The translations under genes and the position numbers were made by a program. The notes under the pieces were generated by a model. The model was not told the DNA's origin. It did no database searches and worked only from the letters and a program-made list of their open reading frames with translations. A stretch of 64,000 bases of DNA. Origin: Planctomycetota bacterium. Its GTDB lineage: Bacteria; Planctomycetota; JACQVV01; JASMLP01. Positions 1 through 9,586 of this stretch are shown piece by piece. The stretch lies in the NCBI GenBank assembly GCA_030748635.1, contig JASMLP010000004.1, positions 1 to 64,000 on the forward strand, in the 5' to 3' direction. Position 1 is the stretch's first letter; every line of letters starts with the position of its first letter.

Positions 1-125
1 GCCATCGCCGCCGCGACCGAAACCTGGAAGCGTTCTTCCGGCACGTCCTCTCCATCCGGAGAAACCCCGTCGGTCCCCAGTCCCTGGGGTCGCCTGGGAC
101 ACTGGCGACTGGATGGAGAAAGCCG

Positions 126-638
126 ATGAAACACCAGTACCAGATCGGAAGCACCTCCTACGAGGTCCATCTCGAACCCGGCCCCGAAGGCTCGACCCGA
201 GCCCGGATCGGAGACCACGAACTTATCTTTGATCTCCGCAAACTCTCAGACGAAACCGCTCTCCTTCAGCGCGAGGGATTCCGGGACGAGATCGTCCACT
301 TCTCTCGAGAAGGAGATGTTCTCGATCTTCATCTCTCCAACCGATCCCAGCGACTGGTCGCTCAACGCGTCACCCGCAGAAAAAAGAGTGGATCCACGAC
401 CGAATCGGAACTCCACGCGCCGATGCCAGGCCGAATCGTGAAAATCAACGTGAATGCAGGAGACTCGGTCGAGTCGGGAGATTCTCTCGTGGTACTGGAA
501 GCGATGAAAATGGAACACCACATACGCGCGGGAGGCCGTTCGACAGTCCGGTCGGTCCTGGTGAACCAGGGCGACCCGGTCTCGCTGGGCACCCGACTCG
601 TCGAACTCGATCCGCTCGAATCCGACGCCCAGTCCTGA
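126..638 (+). CDS. Biotin/lipoyl-attachment domain protein (acyl-CoA carboxylase biotin carrier)
   Basis: C-terminal biotinyl domain with PMPGRIVKINVNAGDSVESGDSLVVLEAMKMEHH (EAMKM biotinylation motif). Confidence 0.85.
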   Translation: MKHQYQIGSTSYEVHLEPGPEGSTRARIGDHELIFDLRKLSDETALLQREGFRDEIVHFSREGDVLDLHLSNRSQRLVAQRVTRRKKSGSTTESELHAPMPGRIVKINVNAGDSVESGDSLVVLEAMKMEHHIRAGGRSTVRSVLVNQGDPVSLGTRLVELDPLESDAQS

Positions 639-852
639 GTCCTCCGGACACGCCCTCTCGGCGCACCTGGGTCCCGGCCAACCCCTGAGATCGGGGTTCA
701 ATAAATACAACAAACCAAAGAATATGGGCCAAAAGCCGGGTCCACCCGGCTCTTCCGCTTGCACTTCTGTCTCTGGACACTACAATTCTCACCTTCCGCA
801 TGATGGGTGGAAGACTGGACAGGACCCACGGTCAAGCAGGCGGAGTAGTGTA

Positions 853-2709
853 ATGATGTCCGAGAATGCGACCCTCCACGCCGTTCCCGAAACCCGGACC
901 TTAACCCCGAGCACCCTTCTCGAACTGGTCGAGAGTCGTGCTGCGAACGATACGTGTCGCTTCACGGTTCTATCCGAATCCGGTGCCGAAGAGACCCGGA
1001 CCCTGGCCACCCTCCTCGAAGGAGCCGGTCGCGTTGCCGGAGCATTTCGTGCCAGCGGCATGGAGCGGGGGGATCGATTCCTTCTGATCCTTCCCAGTTC
1101 CTTCGATTTTCTGGAAACTTTTCTTGGCGGTCTCTGGGGCGGCTTTGTTCCGGTTCCGATGTCGCCGCCGACACGCCTCAATCGGATCGGAGATTACGTC
1201 GAACGGATGGAGCGAATCGTCTCCGACAGCGGCGCCCGATTCATCATCACAATCCACGAACTCCGGTCTGTACTGGTTCATGCCACCAAAGGCCTCGAAC
1301 CCGGCGCCATCCTGACCCCCATCGATCTCGCTCGTCGCGGCCAACCGATGCTCCAGCCGGTCGATGCCCAACCCGAAGAGACCGCATTTCTGCAATACAC
1401 CTCCGGGTCGACCGGCGGACCCAAGGGCGTTCAACTCACTCACGCCAACCTGATCGCCAATATCGCCGGAGGATTCGAGGGTCTTTCGATCCGCTCCGGC
1501 GAAGACATCTTCGTCAACTGGCTACCTCTCTTTCACGACATGGGCATGATCGGATGCTTTTTGTTCCCCATTCAAGCCAACTGCCATTCGATATTGATGG
1601 ACCCGCTCACCTTTCTGCGCCACCCGATCCGCTGGCTGGAAGCCATTGACCACTATCGAGGCACAATCTCCCACGCGCCAAACTTTGCCTACCAGATGTG
1701 CGCCAGCAAGATCCGCCCCCATCAAGTCGATGCCCTCGACCTCTCGTGCTGGAAAGTGGCCTTGATCGCAGCAGAACCGGTTCTTCCCGAAACCATGACT
1801 CACTTCGAGGAAGCGTTCGCTCCGATCGGCTTCGAACCCACGACCTGGTTCCCCGCCTACGGATTGGCCGAAATGTGCGTCGGAGCGACCTACAGCGATC
1901 GGGGTCGTGGAGCGATTCTGGATCGTGTCGATCGAGATCTTCTGGAAGTAAAAGGGATCGCCCGTCCTCGAACCGGCCTGCGTAGCCAGACCACCACCCT
2001 GGTCGGCTGTGGCACCCCCCCCTCCAAACACCGGATCCGCATCGTGGATACCGACGGCAACGCGCTATCCGAACGGAAGGTAGGCGAAGTCGTACTCGAC
2101 GGTCCCAGTCGGATGCGAGGTTACTTCGAGCAACCGGAAACCACCGCGAACACCATCCGGGACGGATGGCTTCATACCGGCGACCTGGGCTACCTGGCTG
2201 GAGGTCAGCTCTTCATCATCGGCCGGGCCAAAGACCTCATCATCCGGGCCGGCCGCAACTACTATCCCCAGGATATCGAAGTGGCCGCAGGTCGCGTCGA
2301 AGGGGTACGCCCCGGCGGCATTGCCGCGGTGGGGATTTCCAACGCTGAACGGGGAACCGAAGAGATGATCCTTCTGGCCGAGACCCTGACTACCGACTCC
2401 GATACGCTGGCTTCCATGAAGGTTTCCATCCGCAAATCGATCTCCAGGGCTCTCGACGTGACCCCGGATAAGATCGTCCTCCTTCCTCCACGAACCCTGC
2501 CCAAAACCTCCAGCGGAAAAATCCAACGATCCGAAGCCAAGCGTCGCTACCTCGACCAGACTCTGATCGTGCCTGGACTTCAGGCACGCCTCAAGTTCTG
2601 GCGCATCTGGTTAGGCGGCAAGCTGCGCCTCGGTTGGCTTCGCTTGCGCCAGAACGGATCCGACGACTCGGCCCGAAGGAGCAACCTCCAGTCCGAGTCC
2701 ACTCGTTAA
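853..2709 (+). CDS. Fatty acyl-AMP ligase / acyl-CoA synthetase-like AMP-binding enzyme
   Basis: YTSGSTGGPKGVQLTHANL AMP-binding motif, GWLHTGDLGYL, PKTSSGKIQRSEAKRRYL; ORF opens at 724 but MMSENATLH at 853/856 is the more likely start. Confidence 0.85.
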   Translation: MMSENATLHAVPETRTLTPSTLLELVESRAANDTCRFTVLSESGAEETRTLATLLEGAGRVAGAFRASGMERGDRFLLILPSSFDFLETFLGGLWGGFVPVPMSPPTRLNRIGDYVERMERIVSDSGARFIITIHELRSVLVHATKGLEPGAILTPIDLARRGQPMLQPVDAQPEETAFLQYTSGSTGGPKGVQLTHANLIANIAGGFEGLSIRSGEDIFVNWLPLFHDMGMIGCFLFPIQANCHSILMDPLTFLRHPIRWLEAIDHYRGTISHAPNFAYQMCASKIRPHQVDALDLSCWKVALIAAEPVLPETMTHFEEAFAPIGFEPTTWFPAYGLAEMCVGATYSDRGRGAILDRVDRDLLEVKGIARPRTGLRSQTTTLVGCGTPPSKHRIRIVDTDGNALSERKVGEVVLDGPSRMRGYFEQPETTANTIRDGWLHTGDLGYLAGGQLFIIGRAKDLIIRAGRNYYPQDIEVAAGRVEGVRPGGIAAVGISNAERGTEEMILLAETLTTDSDTLASMKVSIRKSISRALDVTPDKIVLLPPRTLPKTSSGKIQRSEAKRRYLDQTLIVPGLQARLKFWRIWLGGKLRLGWLRLRQNGSDDSARRSNLQSESTR

Positions 2710-4223
2710 CGACCCAGGCGTCCGTCCGAGATCATAACCTTCTTTTCAAGTCCGACCGACTTCTCGGCCGTTCGTCCAGTACCCACCAAGGAAGAACCCA
2801 ACTTCAAGTGGGGAGAGTACTCGATCAGAACGGGGGTTCGGGAAAGGGAGATCGCGGACGGATCCTGCGACTCGCTGGTGAAATTCCCCTCGGCATCGGA
2901 AACCACCGAAGTGACCTGGACTGAAGTCGATCCGCCAGCAGAGATCGCGTAGCTAGTGCCACTTTCCTCTTCACTCCAGAGAACCCATACCCACTTCGAA
3001 GTGAACATCACTCCACCACGGGACTGCTGCACCAAAAATCGGTACGCCCAGACCCCATCTTCTCCCTCCGAAAGAGCCCGGCAACTCTTGAAGTCACCCA
3101 GCACATCCGAAAACAGGGCAAAGCTGTAGTAGGAAAGCGCTTTGCGTCCTCCGGGATGACGTAACCCGAATCCGTACCAGGTATTGCTTTCGGAAATGGT
3201 ATCCGTACCGCTGATATAGGTGTGCCATCCGACCAGATCGACTCCGGATCCAAAACAGATCGAGAGCTTTCGAAAGAGATCGCTGGCCTGTTCGCTTTCG
3301 CTGGCGTCTTCGGTGTGACCGGACTGATCCGAGGCGATATAGGAACTTCCGATCTCGGTCGCCCAGATCGGACGATCCTCGATCCCGAAATCCTCGAGCA
3401 AGTCCTTGAGCGCGTCGATCGCACAGGGGAGTAGCTCCCAGCGATCATAGTAGTGAAAATTGACCACATCGATGACATCCAGTCGACCTCGGTCTTCCAA
3501 CTCTTCGAGAACTTCCTCGAACCAGTCGAGATGATTATAAAAAACACCGTCCACGGTTCCGGCCAGACCCCCGAGAACCAACTGGAGATCGGGATCGACA
3601 TCCTCGAGTGCCGATTTAACGCAAATCAGCAGACGAGCATAATCCTCGGCGGAAAAGTCCGACATTCCTTTGATCTCGTTGGCCACCTCGAAATGCTTGA
3701 CCCAGTACTTGTAACGAGCCGCGACCACCCGGACATACCCTTCAACCTGATCGGCGATCCTGGAGTCGCTGACATCGATCTTGTCGCCACCTGGCGTATA
3801 GAGAGACCGATCGTCGGGAGCTCCATGGCGAACCGCCGAGGTGGCTCCGATCTGAAAGAGTGTCGGGATGATATAGATCTCCGAGTCGTTGGCGATCAAC
3901 TCATCCGAAGCGGAAAAATCGTAATTGCTCGGATCATCGTAGTCGCCCGATCCGTCGTAAATCGAATGCCAGCAAACATCCGCCCCGGGAAGCTGACGGA
4001 TCCCCCCCACCCCAAGAGCCGAGAGGTCTTCGAGCATCCCCGCCGTCCCATCGAGTCCGGCCGACTCGGCTCGACTGACGGTCACGAAGTTGACCCCAAC
4101 CCGGTACGGATGAGACATCTCGACCTCATCGTCTTCACGACAACCGGGCAAAAGAGCGAGAATCAAAAGAGAAAGAATCAAAGAGAACAAAATATTCTGG
4201 GTTCGCTGGGGATACGATTTCAT
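2706..4223 (-). CDS. Lipoprotein with glycoside hydrolase-like TIM barrel
   Basis: Signal peptide with lipobox LLPGC; HFEVANEIKG (acid/base-like NE) and IWATEIGSS (nucleophile-like E) strand-end motifs of clan A glycosidases. Confidence 0.6.
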   Translation of the reverse strand: MKSYPQRTQNILFSLILSLLILALLPGCREDDEVEMSHPYRVGVNFVTVSRAESAGLDGTAGMLEDLSALGVGGIRQLPGADVCWHSIYDGSGDYDDPSNYDFSASDELIANDSEIYIIPTLFQIGATSAVRHGAPDDRSLYTPGGDKIDVSDSRIADQVEGYVRVVAARYKYWVKHFEVANEIKGMSDFSAEDYARLLICVKSALEDVDPDLQLVLGGLAGTVDGVFYNHLDWFEEVLEELEDRGRLDVIDVVNFHYYDRWELLPCAIDALKDLLEDFGIEDRPIWATEIGSSYIASDQSGHTEDASESEQASDLFRKLSICFGSGVDLVGWHTYISGTDTISESNTWYGFGLRHPGGRKALSYYSFALFSDVLGDFKSCRALSEGEDGVWAYRFLVQQSRGGVMFTSKWVWVLWSEEESGTSYAISAGGSTSVQVTSVVSDAEGNFTSESQDPSAISLSRTPVLIEYSPHLKLGSSLVGTGRTAEKSVGLEKKVMISDGRLGR

Positions 4224-4403
4224 GGTGGACCTCCTTGGTTTAAATGGGTCCTACCGATTACGCAATCCCCATGCCGAGACCCCAGAAGATCTGCAAGCGC
4301 CTAATTTATCAACCGCTTACGGAAATTTGGATCAAGTTATAGTCGGCAATGTGTCAACAACCTTGACATCGATTCGTCAAGATCCCCTACCTCGCGGGTA
4401 CGG

Positions 4404-4955
4404 TCAGAGGATGTGACGCATGCGAGGATCCTTGATCGGCACCGGGATCCCGGCAACCACCCAGATCACCTCCCGGGCGATGCGAGTCAACTCCCGATTC
4501 GTCGTACCGAGAAGATCTCGAAAACGCGCAGTGGACGGATCCTCTGGTTCAACCCCAAGACCCACTTCACCTGACACCAGATAGACCGGACAGGGCGGAC
4601 GACGAAGCGCGGCCAGAAGAGCGCGAACCTGCCCGGAGATTTCCCGATCGCTGCGGGTTTCCATGAGATTGGTAATCCAATCAGGTATCCCGTCAATCAG
4701 GATGACATCGCAGGACGAACCCTCCTTTTCGATAATCCCGATCAACTCCTCGCCCTCCTCCACCGTCTCCCAGCTATCCCCACGATCTTTTCGGCGCCGC
4801 TCCACCCGCTCTTGCATTTGAGCATCCGCGACTCGTCGTGTGGCCAGAAACACTCTTCGGCCCGCATACTGACCGGCACCGTGCAGCGCGTAACCCCGCT
4901 TGCCGCTTCGAGCACCCCCCAGCACGAGAACCACCTCCGGGCCGATCCAGGTCAT
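4404..4955 (-). CDS. CobU-like adenosylcobinamide kinase/guanylyltransferase homologue with degenerate active site
   Basis: VLVLGGARSGKR P-loop, VFLATRRVADAQMQERVERRRKDRGDSWETVEE, ILIDGIPDWITNL, FRDLLGTTNRELTRIAREVIWVVAGIPVPIK collinear with CobU. Confidence 0.75.
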   Translation of the reverse strand: MTWIGPEVVLVLGGARSGKRGYALHGAGQYAGRRVFLATRRVADAQMQERVERRRKDRGDSWETVEEGEELIGIIEKEGSSCDVILIDGIPDWITNLMETRSDREISGQVRALLAALRRPPCPVYLVSGEVGLGVEPEDPSTARFRDLLGTTNRELTRIAREVIWVVAGIPVPIKDPRMRHIL

Positions 4956-6652
4956 CGTCTCTCAACACTCCTTTCCAGCAATACCTCCCGAAGGAGGCGA
5001 AGCGGCACCGAACCGTATGAGAGCAGTGCATCGTGAAAAGCCCGCTCGTCAAACGTTTGCCCCGCTTTGCGTGCACGGTCCTCCAGGGCTTGACGAATCC
5101 GAAGGATATCCAGATAGCCGACCAGATAGCTCATCGGCTGATTGGGAGAACGTAAATACCGTGAGACCTCTTTCTTCGCGTTGACCTCGGAGAGACCCGC
5201 TCGTTCCACTAGAAACCGCACCCCCTCCTCCTGAGTCATCGTTCCGGCATGAATGCCGATGTCGATCAACACGCGAGCGCACCGCCAAAGCCTCATCCGA
5301 AGCTGACTGAAACGAACGCGTGGCCCTTTCAGGAAACCGTGACGATACATCAACTCCTCGGAGTAGAGCCCCCACCCCTCGACAAAGAAGGGGGTGTAAT
5401 AACGGCTTCGGAGAGGCGTTTGCTTTTTCCTCGCGATCGCGAGTTGAAGGTGATGTCCAGGGTAGCCTTCATGCACGGCAACCACCTGCATCCAGGGCCG
5501 GTTGAAACCCCGTAATCTCTCCTGGTTTTCAGGGGATAGCTTCTCGCCGACCTTGGCCACCACGAATGCGCCAACCCGAGAACCGGACCGCGGACGCCGA
5601 TAGTACCCGAAGGGATAATTTCCTTTGAGGTCTTTCCCGACCACTTCCATCTCCATCGAATAGTCGGGCAAGGTGATGAATCCGGCCCGCTGAACAAAAT
5701 CCCGAGCATCGAAAGTCACCTGCCGCAAATAAGGAACGATTCCGTCTCGATCAGGATGGTCCTCCTTCAACAACTCCGAAACAGATCGCCAACCCGTCGC
5801 ATGAGGATCGATCACCCGAACCAATCGCTCCATTTCTCTCTCGGTCTCCCGCATCACCTTTCGCGCGGAATCGAGAATCTCTGCCAGAGAATGATCGACG
5901 AGATAGATTTTTTCGAGCCGGTAAACAAATTGTTCCCGGCCGATGCCTAATTGATCAGAAATGGCTCGAGGAAGTAATACGTTGTTCAGATACCCCTCAT
6001 ATTCCGAGAGAGAACCGAGAGCTTCATCCTGAATCCTCTGCGGCGATGTCCCCAGATAACCGAGTACCTTGCAGGCGGCCCCTCCCTCCTTCTCCAGGAT
6101 CTGACGAAGCCCCTTGGCTCGAGCCAAGGCACTCTTGACTTGACTCTTCTGGACTTCCTGGAGAGACCGGCTCCGTGAGAGCCGAATCCATTCGGGGACA
6201 AAGCGCAGCGCGCCATACAACGACTCCAACTCACCGGGATCCCGTTTTTGGAGCATGCGAGTCACCTCGCGAACAGGGAGCAACGGCTCATCGAGTGCGC
6301 TCAAACGCTGGCGCTCACGCGATCTGGATCTGGCAAGCATCGATTTCAGTAGATGCCAGTCGATCCAGTCCTGATCCCCAAGCCCTGCCGGATCCAGCGC
6401 GTCGATCCGTCGCTCCAGACTCCCTTGCAAACCGTTTCGGCGAACCGAAAGAGGAATTGACGAAAGATCCTTCCCGAGCGCCTCCACCCCCGGTTTGGAA
6501 CGCTCCCGAAACTGATCGTACTGTTTGAGTATCTCGCGAAACTCTTGGGACGGATCGGCTCCTGCGGTTGCAGCAAGAGCCAGAAGTAGGGCTAACCCAC
6601 GACCCAAAACCTTCCATCCACGAAAAAACCTCATGATCCCGGCCCTATCCAT
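4952..6652 (-). CDS. DUF885 family protein (HExxH-like putative metallopeptidase), secreted
   Basis: VAVHEGYPGHHLQLAIARKK and FVEGWGLYSEELM; signal peptide; alternative start at 6634. Confidence 0.8.
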   Translation of the reverse strand: MDRAGIMRFFRGWKVLGRGLALLLALAATAGADPSQEFREILKQYDQFRERSKPGVEALGKDLSSIPLSVRRNGLQGSLERRIDALDPAGLGDQDWIDWHLLKSMLARSRSRERQRLSALDEPLLPVREVTRMLQKRDPGELESLYGALRFVPEWIRLSRSRSLQEVQKSQVKSALARAKGLRQILEKEGGAACKVLGYLGTSPQRIQDEALGSLSEYEGYLNNVLLPRAISDQLGIGREQFVYRLEKIYLVDHSLAEILDSARKVMRETEREMERLVRVIDPHATGWRSVSELLKEDHPDRDGIVPYLRQVTFDARDFVQRAGFITLPDYSMEMEVVGKDLKGNYPFGYYRRPRSGSRVGAFVVAKVGEKLSPENQERLRGFNRPWMQVVAVHEGYPGHHLQLAIARKKQTPLRSRYYTPFFVEGWGLYSEELMYRHGFLKGPRVRFSQLRMRLWRCARVLIDIGIHAGTMTQEEGVRFLVERAGLSEVNAKKEVSRYLRSPNQPMSYLVGYLDILRIRQALEDRARKAGQTFDERAFHDALLSYGSVPLRLLREVLLERSVERR

Positions 6653-6731
6653 TTCGCCCGAGGGCTGCGCCCCATCACGAGAATCCGAGATCCTTTAGCT
6701 TTCATCACCAGCGCGATTCCTGACCTGAAAA

Positions 6732-7604
6732 TCAGAGTTGCGCCATCGCGCCATAGGTTTCTGGACGACGATCTCGAAAGAACTGCCAGGTGTTACGAAC
6801 CTCCTCGATCATGTCCAGGTCGAAATCCGCCATCACCAGTTCATCCTGGTCCCTCGAGCCCTCACAGATAAGCTGGCCTCTTGGGTCGCAGAAATAACTC
6901 TGGCCGTAAAACTCACCGATGTCCCACGGCTTTTCACGTCCGACGCGATTGATCGCGGCGATGTAGTAACCGTTAGCCACGGCGTGAGCTGGCTGTTCGA
7001 GTTTCCAAAGATATTCAGAAAGCCCGGCCACGGTAGCTGAAGGATTGAAAACAATCTCCGCCCCGTTGAGCGCGAGCAACCTCGCTCCTTCAGGAAAATG
7101 ACGATCGTAGCAGATATACACTCCGACCTTGGCGTATCGGGTCTGGAATACGGGATACCCCAGATTGCCCGGCTTGAAGTAGAACTTTTCCCAGAACCCC
7201 GGATGACAGTGAGGAATGTGTTGCTTGCGATATTTGCCCAGATAGCTTCCATCCGCATCAATGACTGCCGCCGAATTATAAAGAAAGCCGCTCATCTCTT
7301 TCTCGTAGACCGGAACGATGATGACCATCTGATGTTTTTTGGCGATCTCTTGCATCATCGCAATCGTCGGACCCTCAGGAATTTCTTCCGCCGTATCCGC
7401 CCACCGAAGATCCTGTTCGGCGCAGAAGTACGGACCACAGAAGATCTCCTGAAGACAGAGAATCTGGACCCCCTTCTCGCCCGCTTCCTCGATCACCGGA
7501 AGGTGCTTTTCAATCATCTTCTGTTTGATCTCCGGAACGGAAAATTCCTCGGGAGACCAATCGTTACTCATCTGAATCAAACCGCCTCGGACCATACGTG
7601 GCAT
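6732..7604 (-). CDS. Carbon-nitrogen hydrolase, beta-ureidopropionase / N-carbamoyl-beta-alanine amidohydrolase-like
   Basis: Nitrilase Glu-Lys-Cys motifs (LQEIFCGPYF, GKYRKQHIPH, VYICYDRHFPEGAR), C-terminal FFRDRRPETYG. Confidence 0.8.
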   Translation of the reverse strand: MPRMVRGGLIQMSNDWSPEEFSVPEIKQKMIEKHLPVIEEAGEKGVQILCLQEIFCGPYFCAEQDLRWADTAEEIPEGPTIAMMQEIAKKHQMVIIVPVYEKEMSGFLYNSAAVIDADGSYLGKYRKQHIPHCHPGFWEKFYFKPGNLGYPVFQTRYAKVGVYICYDRHFPEGARLLALNGAEIVFNPSATVAGLSEYLWKLEQPAHAVANGYYIAAINRVGREKPWDIGEFYGQSYFCDPRGQLICEGSRDQDELVMADFDLDMIEEVRNTWQFFRDRRPETYGAMAQL

Positions 7605-8061
7605 GACATCACCCCGAATCGTTTAGGAATGCAAAATCTGTTTTAGCCTAGAGATAAGCCGGAAAAGGGCTGGAATTGTAGTCCTTTGAGACCAGATCTG
7701 CAACGATCGGGCCGTGAAGTCGAACCCAAGCTCCTCCCCACATCAAGAAACTCCCCGCAGAGCCCAACACTCAAAAACCGACCGGACAGACCTTCTGGTC
7801 ATACAATCCGACATCTCGCAGCTCAGGCGAGCAGGGAACGACTCCGGCGACCGAACAGAACGGGAAAAAACCGAACGGATCGCCGCTCGAACAACTCTCG
7901 CCCGCCTGAATCAAAATCGACAACCGAGTCGACCTCCCGAGCCGACTCTTCATGTTCTGTCCCGAGGGGAAGCGTCCCTCTTCGGTTACCGAGAGCCGAC
8001 AATCGTTCGTGGACCGAAAACCCGATCGCCCCGAAGAGATCTTGTAACGACTTTGCTTCTT

Positions 8062-9432
8062 CTAGCCCGAGTCGGTTTCCGTAAAGGCTCGATCCAGAAC
8101 TTCGAGCAAGAAATCGATGTCCTGTTCCGAGAGGCACATGGGAGGCTTGATGCGCAGCACATTGCCCCAGTACCCTCCCTTTCCGATCAACACCCCATGC
8201 TCCTTGGCCCGCTCGAAAATTTCGACCGTCCGAGCTGAATCGGGTTCCTTCGACTGCCGATCCTGAACGATCTCGACTCCGACCATGAGCCCTTGCCCAC
8301 GGACATCGCCGATCGCCGAGTGGCGACCCGCCAACTCCTCCAGGCCGGTTCGCAACCGATCCCCTAAGGTTCGGGCGCGTTCCTGAAAACCCTCCTCCAG
8401 CAAAATATCGAGCGTAGCCAAACCCTGGGCGCAGGAGACAGGGTTACCGCCAAAAGTGTTGAAATGAATCCGGCTGGTCAATGTGGCGGCAACATCCGCG
8501 CGAGTCACGCAAGCCCCCAGCGGAGCCCCATTCCCGATCCCCTTGGCCATCGTCACGATATCCGGCACAACGCCGTGACTTTCGAACCCCCAGAAACCCA
8601 CTCCGGTCCGACAAAACCCTGTCTGCACTTCGTCAGCGATGCAAAGTCCACCCGCTTCCCGAACCGTCCGGTACACCTCCTCCAGGTAACCCGGAGGTAA
8701 TACCACAGCTCCCCCAACTCCCTGAATCGGTTCCGCGATAAAAGCGGCAATCTGCCCACTGGTCCCACGCTGAATCAGATCCTTCACATCCGCGGCATAC
8801 TTCACTCCGGCCTGAGGATCGTCGTAACCGAAGTGTCCATGGTAACGATCCGGAACCGTGGCGTGATGTACTCCAAACCCGGAAGGAACGCTGTATTTCC
8901 AGGTGCTCTGGCCGGTCAATCCCATCGCATGAGGACTGCCCCCATGGTATCCATTGCGCAAAGCGACAACGTCGTAATTCCCGGTATATGCGCGAGCCAT
9001 CAAAATCGCCAGGTCGTTGGATTCGGACCCAGAGTTGGTGAAGTAGCAGACTCCCAACCCGCTGCCCTCGGGAAAAGTACTCGCGAGTTTTTTCCCGAAG
9101 CGCGCGATCGTCGGATGCAAATAGATCGTAGTGGTGTGCTGCAGTCGATCGTTCTGCTCGCGAACCGCGTCGAGCACCTTCGGGTGACAATGACCCACAC
9201 TGACCGATACGATCCCGGCAAACGCATCCAGATAACGTTGTCCTTTTTCATCGAAAAGCCACTGCATGTGACCCTCGACAATCATCACCGGATCTCGATA
9301 AAAAGTGAGCAAAGCGGGAGTGAGAAATTCCCGACGCAGTGCAAGGACCTCTTCCTTCGAAGGCCCCTCGTAGGCGAGAGGTCGGTGATCGCAATCGGGC
9401 ATCCGGAGTGTAGTCTGCGACGTTTCGGACAT
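8062..9432 (-). CDS. Class III aminotransferase (AGXT2-like alanine/beta-alanine:glyoxylate or pyruvate)
   Basis: LCIADEVQTGFCRTG, MAKGIGNGAPLGA (PLP lysine), FNTFGGNPVSCAQGLATLD; likely start MSETSQTTLRMPDCDHRPL. Confidence 0.85.
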   Translation of the reverse strand: MSETSQTTLRMPDCDHRPLAYEGPSKEEVLALRREFLTPALLTFYRDPVMIVEGHMQWLFDEKGQRYLDAFAGIVSVSVGHCHPKVLDAVREQNDRLQHTTTIYLHPTIARFGKKLASTFPEGSGLGVCYFTNSGSESNDLAILMARAYTGNYDVVALRNGYHGGSPHAMGLTGQSTWKYSVPSGFGVHHATVPDRYHGHFGYDDPQAGVKYAADVKDLIQRGTSGQIAAFIAEPIQGVGGAVVLPPGYLEEVYRTVREAGGLCIADEVQTGFCRTGVGFWGFESHGVVPDIVTMAKGIGNGAPLGACVTRADVAATLTSRIHFNTFGGNPVSCAQGLATLDILLEEGFQERARTLGDRLRTGLEELAGRHSAIGDVRGQGLMVGVEIVQDRQSKEPDSARTVEIFERAKEHGVLIGKGGYWGNVLRIKPPMCLSEQDIDFLLEVLDRAFTETDSG

Positions 9433-9586
9433 GGGACGAACTCCCCGTGACCCGGTAATCAAAACACGACAGAAATCTATATCCAAGCCCCCTGTACGGC
9501 CGGGTCCAAGCTCGTAGACAGAGAGACGGAACGATCGAGGATGGGATGATAAACCATCCCGCAATCGACGAACAGGCCCGAGAACT

